Below are positions 7,824 to 15,990 of a DNA stretch of 32,582 nucleotides, one piece after another. The stretch comes from JBAXTE01 sp038240835 (GTDB lineage Bacteria > Bacteroidota > Bacteroidia > Bacteroidales > WCHB1-69). Every line of letters begins with the position of its first letter. Positions within the stretch are counted from its first letter, which is position 1. Under the pieces are notes generated by a model. It saw nothing but the letters and a program-made list of their open reading frames with translations, made no database searches and was not told the origin of the DNA. Location: assembly GCA_038240835.1 (NCBI GenBank), contig JBBRGJ010000018.1, forward strand, positions 1 to 32,582, given 5' to 3'. A program made the position numbers and the translations under genes.

Positions 7824-7835
7824 GTATTTATATAT

Positions 7836-7870
7836 AAAAAAGGCTAATCTGATGCAGATTAGCCTTTTTT
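7836..7870. terminator. strong bidirectional-looking hairpin terminator of the type B T9SS gene
   Basis: GGCTAATCTG (7842-7851) pairs perfectly with CAGATTAGCC (7855-7864) around a 3-base loop. The stem is bordered by six As on the left and six Ts on the right, so it can act on either strand. The nearest stop codon is that of the minus-strand gene ending at 7892, which is the likely client. Confidence 0.9.
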
Positions 7871-7891
7871 AATATTTGTTTGCGAACTATC

Positions 7892-10690
7892 TTACTTGCT
7901 ACCAAGTATGGTAATTGATCCGCTTTTTTCAACAATTTTTATTACACCTTCGTAATGGAATGTGTAGAAATAAACGCCATCTGCACAGCCTTCACCATCC
8001 CAGCCCTTGTCTGCATTAACAATGGCTCCGCACTGCCATTTTGCTCCAGATGGATCCAATTTGAGGCATAAAGAGGTAGTGTTGTAGTTCTTTTTCTCGT
8101 ACACTTTTTTACCCCAACGATCGTAGATTTTTAAAATATTTTCTCTATTGGTGTTTAAGTTTCCAATTACTAAGCAGTCGTTGTTGTTGTCGCCATCAGG
8201 GGTGATGATGTTTGGTATAAATAAATCATCTTCTACAACGATTGTTTGAAAAACAGTGTCGACACAACCGTATGAGTTTTTCGCAACTAAATATACATCA
8301 TAGTCGCCAGGCGCTGTATAGGTGTGCTCAGTATTCATGTCAGTAGACGTGGATCCGTCTTGGAAATTCCAAAACCATGTAGTCTCTGATAAAATGTAAT
8401 TTTGGGTTTGATTTGTAAAAGTTACATTCGGGTTGTCTGATAGTGACGCATTGATTGGATCTGCCGTAAAATGAGCCTCTGGAGTCGGGTGAACCTTTAT
8501 CAGTCCTGGTTTCGTAATGATAGAACTACATCCATCAGGTGTTGTTACTACGAGAGATACGTCAAAATTGCCATATTGGGTGAACAAATGTTCTGGATTT
8601 TTTAAATTTGAAGTGTTTACTTGAGCATTCGGATCTCCAAAATCCCAAGCATATTGGTAGTTTATGTCTGTCGGACTTGATGTGTCATTAAATCGGACGA
8701 GCAGTGGACTACACCCTTCTATTGGGTCTTCAGTAAAGTTCGCAGTAGGTTGGGTGTAATACTGGACTGTAATGGTGTCGTAACCGCGACATTGAATGTT
8801 AGGATTCGAGTTGGTGACTGTAACATAGAATGTGTTTGGATATAAAACAGGCAGCGTTGGGTCTGTCGTTAAATCACTCCATTTATAAGAAGTTCCTGCG
8901 ATGCCATAATTGGGATCTAAAATCAAAATTGTACCATCGTTGCAAAATGAAGTATCATTACCCAAGTTTGGAGTAGGAGTTTCCACGACTTCTAAGTGCA
9001 TTACTGAATCATACGCACAATGAAAATCATCGATAACAGAGAATGTGTAGTTGAATGTGCCACCTGCAGAAGGGTTAAGTAAGGCAGTTGAATCACTTTG
9101 TTGAGTGATAAATGCCCCAGTCCACAATACGTTGTCAATGCCAATAGTATATGTCCAAGGTGTTGGTAATAGCGATGGGGCTAAGTTTAACTGCCATTGG
9201 AAAATCCAACCATCATCAATTCCATATTGATCGCAAATCTCGATTGACCATGTTCCATTTAAAGGACAGCCGATTAATCCTGAAAAGGAATTCATTGGAT
9301 GATAATAGTTTGTGTGATTTTGTCTGTTAGACGAGTCGCATCGGGTAGTTTGACCTGCATGTAAAAAATTTGGTGCTGTGCCGTGATAAGAGTATCCAGG
9401 GTAGTCGCTCCAACAGTAATTCCAACCGGTTCCTCGTGAAGCAGGATTTGCAGAACATCCACCAGTATCATCCACAGGTACACCTAAGAATAAACTTCCT
9501 CCATTTGGTTGTGAGTGCGCCATTATACTTTGTGCATTTGGACAAACTACCTTAAATTGTAAATCGCCTAAATAGGAGTGTTCCATGGTAAAACATACCG
9601 ATAAAATATCAGCAGCACTAGTCACTTTGGCGCCAGGAGCAAATGAGCTAAAGGTAACGAACGTATTGTAACATTCAGGTAAAAACCAAGGTGATCCATC
9701 ACAGTTTGGTCCATCGGGAACAAACATGGTGCTGTCGAATGATAAACTTGATTCTTGCAAACTAGAAACAGGCGACACTAATACATCCGAGGAGTCGCTG
9801 TATCCAACAGAAATTAATCGGGTGGTCCCAGAGCACATGTCGGCAAGCGCACTTACAGTGGTAATAGGGTTGAGAGAAGTACGAATACGTATCCCTGCTG
9901 AGTTTAAGTTAAAGCAGTTTCTTTGGTCGGTCATGGATAAAATAACATCGTAACCTCGGCCAGATAAGTAAGTGTGGTTGATTACGGTGTTACCCATTAC
10001 GTTGTTTACAACGGTATCTCCCAAAGTCCATTTAAATGTACATGAATCTAACGATTGTGGATACGCAAAGTTATTGTCGATAAATACAGCATTGGCCACA
10101 AAATGGACAGAACTATCTTGACATAAATCAATGTAAAGATGGCCATCATCTGGCGTCAATCTGTGAGGGGTAGGATATGTAGCTATGGTGTCTATATATG
10201 CATTAATACGCTGACAAGGTGTTTGGCAGGAAGTGGTGATTTTGAAACCTGAACCAACATTTGCAGAATTGCTTTTGAATCGAAGAGTGATTGCTCCAGT
10301 GGGATTATCGATACTAGAATAGGTAGACCAGTCTCCAGGGATAATCATGTTAGAATTGTTTAAATATCCTCCATTTAATGGACCTAAATAAACTAATTTT
10401 GTAGGATCACAATTGCTGCTGTTGTAAATAAACAAGGAGTCGTCTGCAGAAATATCTGCCTCAATGACGGTTATTTTAACAGAAGGCATCCCAGGTGTGT
10501 TTGACAAAATGGTCATGGTGTCGTTTCGGTTGTTCCCATAGTTACCAGTGCCCCCATTGTCGTATATGGTAAGGTTGCATCCTGTAACCGTCCGAGAACC
10601 TGCAGCACCCATGTTGTGGGTTTGTGCTTTTGTGTTTAGTCCGATGATCAAGATGATAAAAGTGACTAAAATGGCGTATCGTTTTTTCAT
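7892..10690 (-). CDS. large secreted PKD-domain protein with type B T9SS (gliding-motility type) C-terminal domain
   Basis: 932 residues. Residues 1-22 form a signal peptide ending TKAQ. A CUB-like region follows (about 25-160, TLRFKSNSANVGSGFKI). A first PKD-like unit spans about 185-275. About 330-520 resembles a proprotein-convertase P-domain (GLIGCPLNGTWSIEICDQYG, then DDGWIFQWQLNL). Two clear PKD domains occupy about 660-835 (YAWDFGDPNAQ; WFWNFQDGSTST). The last 95 residues are a type B sorting domain: NIITPDGDNNNDCLVIGN, LKIYDRWGKKVYEKKNY, GWDGEGCADGVYFYTF. It is a cell-surface or secreted T9SS cargo, probably an adhesin or surface-layer protein; no catalytic motif was seen. It has its own promoter upstream and terminator downstream. 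Confidence 0.88.
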   Translation of the reverse strand: MKKRYAILVTFIILIIGLNTKAQTHNMGAAGSRTVTGCNLTIYDNGGTGNYGNNRNDTMTILSNTPGMPSVKITVIEADISADDSLFIYNSSNCDPTKLVYLGPLNGGYLNNSNMIIPGDWSTYSSIDNPTGAITLRFKSNSANVGSGFKITTSCQTPCQRINAYIDTIATYPTPHRLTPDDGHLYIDLCQDSSVHFVANAVFIDNNFAYPQSLDSCTFKWTLGDTVVNNVMGNTVINHTYLSGRGYDVILSMTDQRNCFNLNSAGIRIRTSLNPITTVSALADMCSGTTRLISVGYSDSSDVLVSPVSSLQESSLSFDSTMFVPDGPNCDGSPWFLPECYNTFVTFSSFAPGAKVTSAADILSVCFTMEHSYLGDLQFKVVCPNAQSIMAHSQPNGGSLFLGVPVDDTGGCSANPASRGTGWNYCWSDYPGYSYHGTAPNFLHAGQTTRCDSSNRQNHTNYYHPMNSFSGLIGCPLNGTWSIEICDQYGIDDGWIFQWQLNLAPSLLPTPWTYTIGIDNVLWTGAFITQQSDSTALLNPSAGGTFNYTFSVIDDFHCAYDSVMHLEVVETPTPNLGNDTSFCNDGTILILDPNYGIAGTSYKWSDLTTDPTLPVLYPNTFYVTVTNSNPNIQCRGYDTITVQYYTQPTANFTEDPIEGCSPLLVRFNDTSSPTDINYQYAWDFGDPNAQVNTSNLKNPEHLFTQYGNFDVSLVVTTPDGCSSIITKPGLIKVHPTPEAHFTADPINASLSDNPNVTFTNQTQNYILSETTWFWNFQDGSTSTDMNTEHTYTAPGDYDVYLVAKNSYGCVDTVFQTIVVEDDLFIPNIITPDGDNNNDCLVIGNLNTNRENILKIYDRWGKKVYEKKNYNTTSLCLKLDPSGAKWQCGAIVNADKGWDGEGCADGVYFYTFHYEGVIKIVEKSGSITILGSK

Positions 10691-10763
10691 TTTTCTAACT
10701 ATTATTTTTGATAAAATAAAATTCCCTAAACCTTTAGACGAATATACGTCCTAAATAGTTGCA

Positions 10764-10771
10764 CAAAGATA
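10764..10771 (-). promoter_or_regulatory. -7 element for the type B T9SS gene
   Basis: TATCTTTG on the minus strand, 73 bases before the ATG at 10690. A TTTG lies about 16 bases further upstream on the same strand, slightly closer than the usual -33 spacing. It is back to back with the thyA promoter candidate. Confidence 0.6.
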
Positions 10772-10799
10772 TATATTTTCGTGGTATCAAAAAAATCAT

Positions 10800-10807
10800 T
10801 ATTTTTG
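10800..10807 (+). promoter_or_regulatory. -7 element for the thyA-folA run
   Basis: TATTTTTG, matching TAnnTTTG, 20 bases before the thyA ATG, implying a leader of roughly 14 bases. No -33 element is evident. Confidence 0.5.
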
Positions 10808-10827
10808 AACATTGAAATAAATAAAAG

Positions 10828-11622
10828 ATGAAACAATACTTAGACTTACTCAATCATGTGTTAATTAATGGAACTGACAAGTCGGATCGCACTGGAACTG
10901 GCACTCGGAGCGTTTTTGGATATCAGATGAGATACGACTTGCAAGAGGGATTTCCTCTGCTGACTACCAAAAAATTACACATTAGATCTATTCTTCACGA
11001 ACTTTTGTGGTTTCTTAAAGGAAGTACCAATACGGCTTACCTCAAAGATAATAATGTATCTATTTGGAACGAATGGGAAGATGAACATGGCGAACTCGGT
11101 CCTATCTATGGCTATCAGTGGCGCAGTTGGCCTACGTATGATGGCAAATCGATCGATCAGATTTCAAATGTAATTCATCAAATTAAAAACAATCCCGACT
11201 CCAGAAGATTGCTTGTGAGTGCTTGGAATGTTGCTCAAGTGGAAGAGATGAAACTGCCTCCTTGTCACATTATGTTCCAATTTTACGTTGCCAATGGCGA
11301 ACTTTCCTGTCAATTGTACCAACGAAGTGCGGATATTTTTTTAGGCGTTCCTTTTAATATTGCATCATACGCCCTGCTTACCGCTATGGTGGCTCAGGTG
11401 TGCGGTCTTAAACCCAAAGAGTTTATTCATACCTTGGGTGATGCTCATATTTACTCAAATCATTTTGATCAAGCAAAACTTCAGTTGTCGAGATCTCCTC
11501 GCGAACTGCCTAAATTAGTCCTTAATCCCGATGTAAAAGATATTTTTGATTTTAAATTCGAAGATTTTTCGGTTGAAAATTATCACCCAAATGCTCATAT
11601 TAAAGCTGAGGTGGCGGTATAA
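10828..11622 (+). CDS. thyA: thymidylate synthase
   Basis: 264 residues, exactly the length of the E. coli enzyme. The catalytic cysteine is Cys146 in LPPCHIMFQFYV, at the same number as in E. coli. RTGTGTRSVFGYQMRYDL near the N-terminus, the QRSADIFLGVPFNIASYALL segment and GDAHIYSNH are all intact. It makes dTMP from dUMP using methylene-tetrahydrofolate, which it oxidises to dihydrofolate. The next gene, 21 bp downstream, is dihydrofolate reductase, which regenerates the cofactor, so the two form a functional pair. It is cytoplasmic. Confidence 0.98.
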   Translation: MKQYLDLLNHVLINGTDKSDRTGTGTRSVFGYQMRYDLQEGFPLLTTKKLHIRSILHELLWFLKGSTNTAYLKDNNVSIWNEWEDEHGELGPIYGYQWRSWPTYDGKSIDQISNVIHQIKNNPDSRRLLVSAWNVAQVEEMKLPPCHIMFQFYVANGELSCQLYQRSADIFLGVPFNIASYALLTAMVAQVCGLKPKEFIHTLGDAHIYSNHFDQAKLQLSRSPRELPKLVLNPDVKDIFDFKFEDFSVENYHPNAHIKAEVAV

Positions 11623-11643
11623 TCAAAAAAATACACTATTATA

Positions 11644-12135
11644 ATGAATAATATATCAATTATTGTTGCGGTAGGCAAAGCGAATGAAATTGGAAATGAG
11701 AACCAACTGTTATGGCATATTTCCGAGGATTTAAAATATTTTAAACGGGTAACTTCTGGTAAAACCATCGTTATGGGTGGAAATACTTGGCTTTCGTTGC
11801 CAAGAAGACCGTTGCCTAAACGTAGAAACATCGTTTTGTCACGCGACGTAAATAAACAATACGAAGGCGCTGAAGTTATGCACTCTGTGGAAGAGGTTTC
11901 TAAAGCAGTAATCAACGAAGAGGAAGTATTCATAATGGGTGGTGCGATGGTGTACCAACATTTTTTACCCATTGCCTCCAAATTGTACATTACCCATGTG
12001 CTAGAAAACTTTGTGGCCGATACGTGGTTCCCAAAAATTGACAACCAAATATGGCGACAAGCCGAAAAGTCAGAGCTTTTTCTGGATGAAGAGACCGGAC
12101 TTCAGTGCTTTTTTGCCGAATATGTAAGAAAATAA
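11644..12135 (+). CDS. folA: dihydrofolate reductase
   Basis: 163 residues, typical for the family. The N-terminal ISIIVAVGKANEIGNENQLLWHISEDLKYF holds the substrate-binding acid at Asp29, equivalent to Asp27 of E. coli, and Trp24. GKTIVMGGNTWLSLP and EEVFIMGGAMVYQHFL are the NADPH-binding segments. It reduces dihydrofolate with NADPH and completes the thymidylate cycle started by the gene just upstream. It shares the thyA transcription unit. Confidence 0.97.
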   Translation: MNNISIIVAVGKANEIGNENQLLWHISEDLKYFKRVTSGKTIVMGGNTWLSLPRRPLPKRRNIVLSRDVNKQYEGAEVMHSVEEVSKAVINEEEVFIMGGAMVYQHFLPIASKLYITHVLENFVADTWFPKIDNQIWRQAEKSELFLDEETGLQCFFAEYVRK

Positions 12136-12161
12136 ATAGAATAATTAATCAATAATTTAAA

Positions 12162-12716
12162 ATGAAAAAAAGTCTAATATTAAGTGTGATGATTGTCTTT
12201 TGTGTTGCCATTGCAACCGCTCAGAAAGACAAACCACTTCAGCCCCCAGTTTTGCCAATCGATAGCACTACAAAAATGATTACCTATAAAGAGGTAGTCA
12301 CTCAACAAGGTTCGTCGGCGGAACTTTTTAAAAGAGCAATGGATTGGATTGTGCTCAATTATAAAAATACAGCTGAGGTTGTGAAATCTTCCAATGAAGC
12401 CACTGGCGTAATTGAGGGAAGTTCAAGAATTAAAATTCATACGCCAGGCAAAGATGGCGTTACAACCATTGCTGGTATGGTAAATTACAACTTTACCATT
12501 GAAGCCAAAGATGGCAGATATCGATACACGTTTACCCGTTTTTCGCTGAGAGATGCTGCTTATAACCCAATAGAAAAATGGTTTGACACTAAATTGCCAA
12601 CTTGGTTTCCACAACGTTTTGAACACCTAAAAGAGGTGAACGACGACATGGTATCTACAATCAATTCCCTCAAAGAAGCGATGGCCCCAAAAGTGCAAAA
12701 AACAGATAATTGGTAA
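12162..12716 (+). CDS. DUF4468 domain-containing exported protein
   Basis: 184 residues with a signal peptide (residues 1-20, ending ATAQ), so exported to the periplasm or envelope. Residues about 40-165 resemble the DUF4468 domain common in Bacteroidota: ITYKEVVTQQGSSAELFKRA, then a beta strand region containing TGVIEGSSRI and YRYTFTRFSLRDA. No catalytic motif can be seen and the function is unknown. It lies 26 bp after folA and 46 bp before pyrF, so it is probably carried on the same transcript without sharing their chemistry. Confidence 0.75.
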   Translation: MKKSLILSVMIVFCVAIATAQKDKPLQPPVLPIDSTTKMITYKEVVTQQGSSAELFKRAMDWIVLNYKNTAEVVKSSNEATGVIEGSSRIKIHTPGKDGVTTIAGMVNYNFTIEAKDGRYRYTFTRFSLRDAAYNPIEKWFDTKLPTWFPQRFEHLKEVNDDMVSTINSLKEAMAPKVQKTDNW

Positions 12717-12762
12717 GTTGAAATTAACTTTATTATAAAAAAAACAATACAAAATAATACGA

Positions 12763-13605
12763 ATGAACAGACAGCAGTTAGTAGAGAATATTAAAAAGAA
12801 AAAATCATTTTTATGTGTGGGTTTAGACGTTGATCTTACAAAAGTTCCCGCTTTTTTGCTCAACGAATCAGACCCAATTTTTGAGTTCAACAAACGAATT
12901 ATCGATGCAACACTTCCTTTTACGGTTGCTTATAAGCCCAATTTGGCTTTTTATGAAACGTATGGAATTGAGGGCATGAAAAGTTACGAAAAAACAATTG
13001 CCTATTTAAATCAATTACCCGAAAAAGTATTTGTCATTGCAGATGCTAAACGAGGTGATATTGGCAATACTTCTACTCAATATGCTAAATCGTTTTTCAC
13101 GCCCAAAGAGGCTATGCATAGTGTAGATGCTGTTACGGTAGCTCCTTATATGGGCGAAGATTCAGTATCGCCATTTTTGGGATTTGACGATAAATGGGTG
13201 GTGCTTTTGGCGCTTACTTCCAACAAAGGCGCTTCCGACTTTCAATTTGAAATGTTGGCATCGGGCGAAAGAGTATTTGAAAGAGTCTTGAAAATATCTT
13301 CAAAATGGGGCACCGACGAACAGATGATGTATGTAGTTGGCGCTACACAAGCAACCATGTTGTCTGATATTCGGAAAATTATTCCAAGTCACTTTCTACT
13401 TGTCCCTGGCGTAGGTGCTCAAGGGGGAAGTTTGCAAGAAGTGGCTAAATACGGCATTAACAGTGATTGTGGATTGCTGATAAACGCTTCTCGTAGCATT
13501 TTGTACGCTTCTAAAGAGTCCGATTTTGCCGAAAAAGCTGCCGAAGAGGCTTTGAATATGCAACAAGAAATGGCTGAAATTTTATCCACGTATAACGTTT
13601 TGTAA
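12763..13605 (+). CDS. pyrF: orotidine-5'-phosphate decarboxylase (type 2)
   Basis: 280 residues, the longer type 2 form of OMP decarboxylase. The active-site motif DAKRGDIGNTS gives Asp94, Lys96 and Asp99. The N-terminal FLCVGLDVDL and the late PGVGAQGG phosphate-binding loop are intact. It makes UMP from OMP, the last step of de novo pyrimidine synthesis. Its stop codon is followed at once by the next ATG, so the next gene is translationally coupled or at least co-transcribed. The surrounding thyA and folA genes also serve nucleotide supply. Confidence 0.97.
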   Translation: MNRQQLVENIKKKKSFLCVGLDVDLTKVPAFLLNESDPIFEFNKRIIDATLPFTVAYKPNLAFYETYGIEGMKSYEKTIAYLNQLPEKVFVIADAKRGDIGNTSTQYAKSFFTPKEAMHSVDAVTVAPYMGEDSVSPFLGFDDKWVVLLALTSNKGASDFQFEMLASGERVFERVLKISSKWGTDEQMMYVVGATQATMLSDIRKIIPSHFLLVPGVGAQGGSLQEVAKYGINSDCGLLINASRSILYASKESDFAEKAAEEALNMQQEMAEILSTYNVL

Positions 13606-14331
13606 ATGAGAAATTGGTTTATCCTCCTCCTGATTATTTTTTGTGTTAGCCCAACTTTTATTTCGGCACAATCGGACGATGACTTTTTTATGCGCGACGA
13701 TACCCTTGCCGATTTTGAGGGAATTACCAAGTATGATGCATTTTGTCCAATTTTAGAAGGAGATTCCGTCAGATATTGTGGAAAAAACCCTTGTACAGGT
13801 TGGATTAAGGATTATTATCCAGGCACCAATCAGTTAATTCACCAAGGGAGTTATCAGTATGGACAGGTAGCTGCTGCTTTTACAAATTACTTTTTTTCGG
13901 GAAAAATAGAACGAAACTTTGTAAAAAGCGCCAACGGTGAGTTTTATACATTTAATGTCTACGATTCGTTGTCAAATCCAATTACGCATGTCGAGTATTT
14001 TCGTAAAGAGGTGATTAAGAGAAAAGACTACTACCGTGGTGGAGTGCTTGAATTGGATGAAGTATTTGATAAAAAGAAACTTTTTGTGGAAACTCAAAAA
14101 TATTATTATCCCAACGGAACTCTCTACTCGGAACTGATACTGGTCGACAAAAAGAAAAATATCTACTCTTACAAAGTGTTTTATAATTCGGGTGAACTGA
14201 AATCGGAGGGACAAAAAATTAGAAATCCACAAATTAACGATTACTTTTTTCATGGGAAATGGGTTTTCTACGATGTAAATAAAAAAATCATCAAACAAGA
14301 AAACTATGTTAAAGGGTTGTTAGTAGACTGA
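13606..14331 (+). CDS. exported MORN/YwqK-like repeat protein
   Basis: 241 residues with a signal peptide (about 1-22, ending ISAQ). From about residue 60 it contains short YY-x-NG-x-L units such as DYYPGTNQLIHQGSY, NYFFSGKIERNF, KYYYPNGTLYSELI and VFYNSGELKSEGQ. Such units are typical of MORN-like proteins annotated as YwqK-family antitoxin components in Bacteroidota. That toxin-antitoxin name is not supported by a partner toxin here, so a structural or envelope role is as likely. The start abuts the pyrF stop with no gap. Confidence 0.7.
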   Translation: MRNWFILLLIIFCVSPTFISAQSDDDFFMRDDTLADFEGITKYDAFCPILEGDSVRYCGKNPCTGWIKDYYPGTNQLIHQGSYQYGQVAAAFTNYFFSGKIERNFVKSANGEFYTFNVYDSLSNPITHVEYFRKEVIKRKDYYRGGVLELDEVFDKKKLFVETQKYYYPNGTLYSELILVDKKKNIYSYKVFYNSGELKSEGQKIRNPQINDYFFHGKWVFYDVNKKIIKQENYVKGLLVD

Positions 14332-14748
14332 TGGTTAGGCTGATATGGTGCTGTTGTAGAATCGAAATGTGTAATAGAAATCTTAACTATATTGACATTA
14401 CTTTAAGGCACTCGCCTCGCTAATTTTCGAAAATAAAGTTTCTAAATTGCATTTTGATTATCCTTGATATTCGATGGCAGGCCGTAAACCCAGCGACAAA
14501 GGTTATTCAATTGGCTTCGCCGTCCTTCAATTCGTGAGAATTGGGCTGATTTATCAGACCCGCGACAAAGGTTACTCAAATTCGTGCTTCCGCCGCGGCG
14601 GACGTGTAATTGGCTCCGCCGTCCTTCGGTTCGTGGTTAAAAATCTTTTCAGCCTCGCTTCGCGACTAATCACTCATAATTCATCGTTCATCACTCTCCA
14701 AAGCCCCCCTTTCTGAAGCTAGGCAAACTGTCTAAAAAAATCTTTAAT
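14332..14748. repeat. gene-free interval with GC-rich dispersed repeats
   Basis: There is no credible gene in this interval. It contains two related units: CGACAAAGGTTATTCAATTG followed by GCTTCGCCGTCCTTCAATTC (from about 14493), and CGACAAAGGTTACTCAAATT (from about 14561) leading to AATTGGCTCCGCCGTCC at 14608-14632. The latter 25-base segment is identical to 4930-4954. The small palindrome CCGCCGCGGCGG lies at about 14590-14601. The convergent genes on both sides end without an obvious T-tailed terminator. Confidence 0.7.
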
Positions 14749-15990
14749 CTAATCTACAGGCACTACTTTGTACAACTTGTCGTTTCTTCTTACGGGAATA
14801 GGAACTATCATGGAGCAGAGTTCTCCTTTTTGGGCTGATTCTGTCATTACCAAACTTACACGAATTTCTTCTGCAACGCCTTCGCAAACACCGGTTGTGG
14901 GTCCCATAATTACATATTCATCGCCCAACTTTAGCTCGCCAGTTTCTATTTTAATTTCGGCAGCACTTACTCGAGTGTAAAAATTGGTGATTTTGCCAAT
15001 ATAAACTTTTTTGTGCGTAGCAGATGATCCATAAATATCGGTCCATTCGCCAGTTTTCCGTCCCAAATAATAACCATCCCAAAATCCACGGTTGTAGACT
15101 TTTGAAAGGCGTTCCATCCACGCATCTGATTTCTCTTGCGTAAACTCATCCGCCAATACCGCATCTGCAGCTTCGCGGTAACATTGGGTAACTGTTTTTA
15201 CGTAATCTGCAGCACGTCCACGACCTTCAATTTTCAACACCCGAACGCCAGCATCGATGATTTTGTCGATAAATGGCATGGTGCAAAGATCTTTGGGCGA
15301 CATGATGTATTTATTGTCAATTTGCAACTCCAATTCGTGATCGGTATCTTTTACATCATACGTTCGTCTACAAGGTTGCAAACAAGCGCCACGGTTGGCA
15401 GAGTAATTAAAATTATCCAAACTAATGTAACACTTACCCGAAACAGCCATACATAAGGCGCCATGAGCAAATATTTCAATTTGCACCAACTCCCCAGCAG
15501 GTCCTTTTATTTGTAACTCCTCAATCTGTTTCGTGATTTTCTTCACCTGCTCCAAACTCAATTCTCTGGCGGTAACCATCACATCTGCATAGCGGGAGTA
15601 GAATTTTACACTTTGAATATTTGTGATGTTGCACTGAGTAGAGATGTGAATTTCCATTCCAATCTCTTTCAAATATTCCAACACCGCCAAATCCGAAGCA
15701 ATAACCGCTGTAATTCCCTCTTTTTTAGCAGCATCCGCTACTTTGTAAACCTCTTCCAACTCGTTGTCATAAACAATGGTGTTGAGGGTTAAATAACTTC
15801 TAATATTATGGGTTTTACATATTTGAGATATTTTAGACAAATCTTCCAACGAAAAATTTGCCGAAGATCTGGAGCGCATATTAAACGTTCCCACTCCAAA
15901 ATAAACAGCATTTGCACCCCCTTGTATAGCAGCTTGTAGCGACTCATACGAGCCTACAGGTGCCATTATCTCAATGGTATTATTAATCAT
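14749..15990 (-). CDS. trhP: peptidase U32-family tRNA hydroxylase, TrhP-like
   Basis: 413 residues, close to the size of E. coli TrhP (YegQ). The N-terminal half is a TIM-barrel-like U32 region (IEIMAPVGSYESLQAAIQGG, AVYFGVGTFNMRS). The family cysteines Cys180, Cys187, Cys203 and Cys207 sit in HGALCMAVSGKC and NRGACLQPCRR, and probably bind an Fe-S cluster. A C-terminal beta domain (about 330-413) follows. Despite the peptidase name, TrhP installs 5-hydroxyuridine at the wobble position of tRNA in a prephenate-dependent way. Its start overlaps the dxs stop by 8 bases, so the two are co-transcribed. A second U32 protein of the RlhA type lies at 28892. Confidence 0.85.
   Translation of the reverse strand: MINNTIEIMAPVGSYESLQAAIQGGANAVYFGVGTFNMRSRSSANFSLEDLSKISQICKTHNIRSYLTLNTIVYDNELEEVYKVADAAKKEGITAVIASDLAVLEYLKEIGMEIHISTQCNITNIQSVKFYSRYADVMVTARELSLEQVKKITKQIEELQIKGPAGELVQIEIFAHGALCMAVSGKCYISLDNFNYSANRGACLQPCRRTYDVKDTDHELELQIDNKYIMSPKDLCTMPFIDKIIDAGVRVLKIEGRGRAADYVKTVTQCYREAADAVLADEFTQEKSDAWMERLSKVYNRGFWDGYYLGRKTGEWTDIYGSSATHKKVYIGKITNFYTRVSAAEIKIETGELKLGDEYVIMGPTTGVCEGVAEEIRVSLVMTESAQKGELCSMIVPIPVRRNDKLYKVVPVD

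Larger units (their letters stand above)
7088..7835. other. gene-free interval of about 750 bp made largely of dispersed repeats
   Basis: Open frames here are short and have no recognisable protein. From left to right the interval holds about 190 bp of plain AT-rich DNA, repeat copy A, repeat copy B in the same orientation, and a 26-base motif copy. It separates the divergent promoter side of the PorE-like gene from the terminator of the type B T9SS gene. Confidence 0.7.

Noticed and set aside
11595..12044. 149-codon minus-strand frame across folA
   Set aside because: Antisense to a complete dihydrofolate reductase; no family resemblance.
13606..14331. Toxin-antitoxin module
   Set aside because: The YwqK-type name exists for the family, but the protein has a signal peptide and there is no toxin gene next to it.
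14474..14716. 80-codon frame between the YwqK-like gene and the TrhP-like gene
   Set aside because: It is built entirely of GC-rich dispersed repeats and has no start context.
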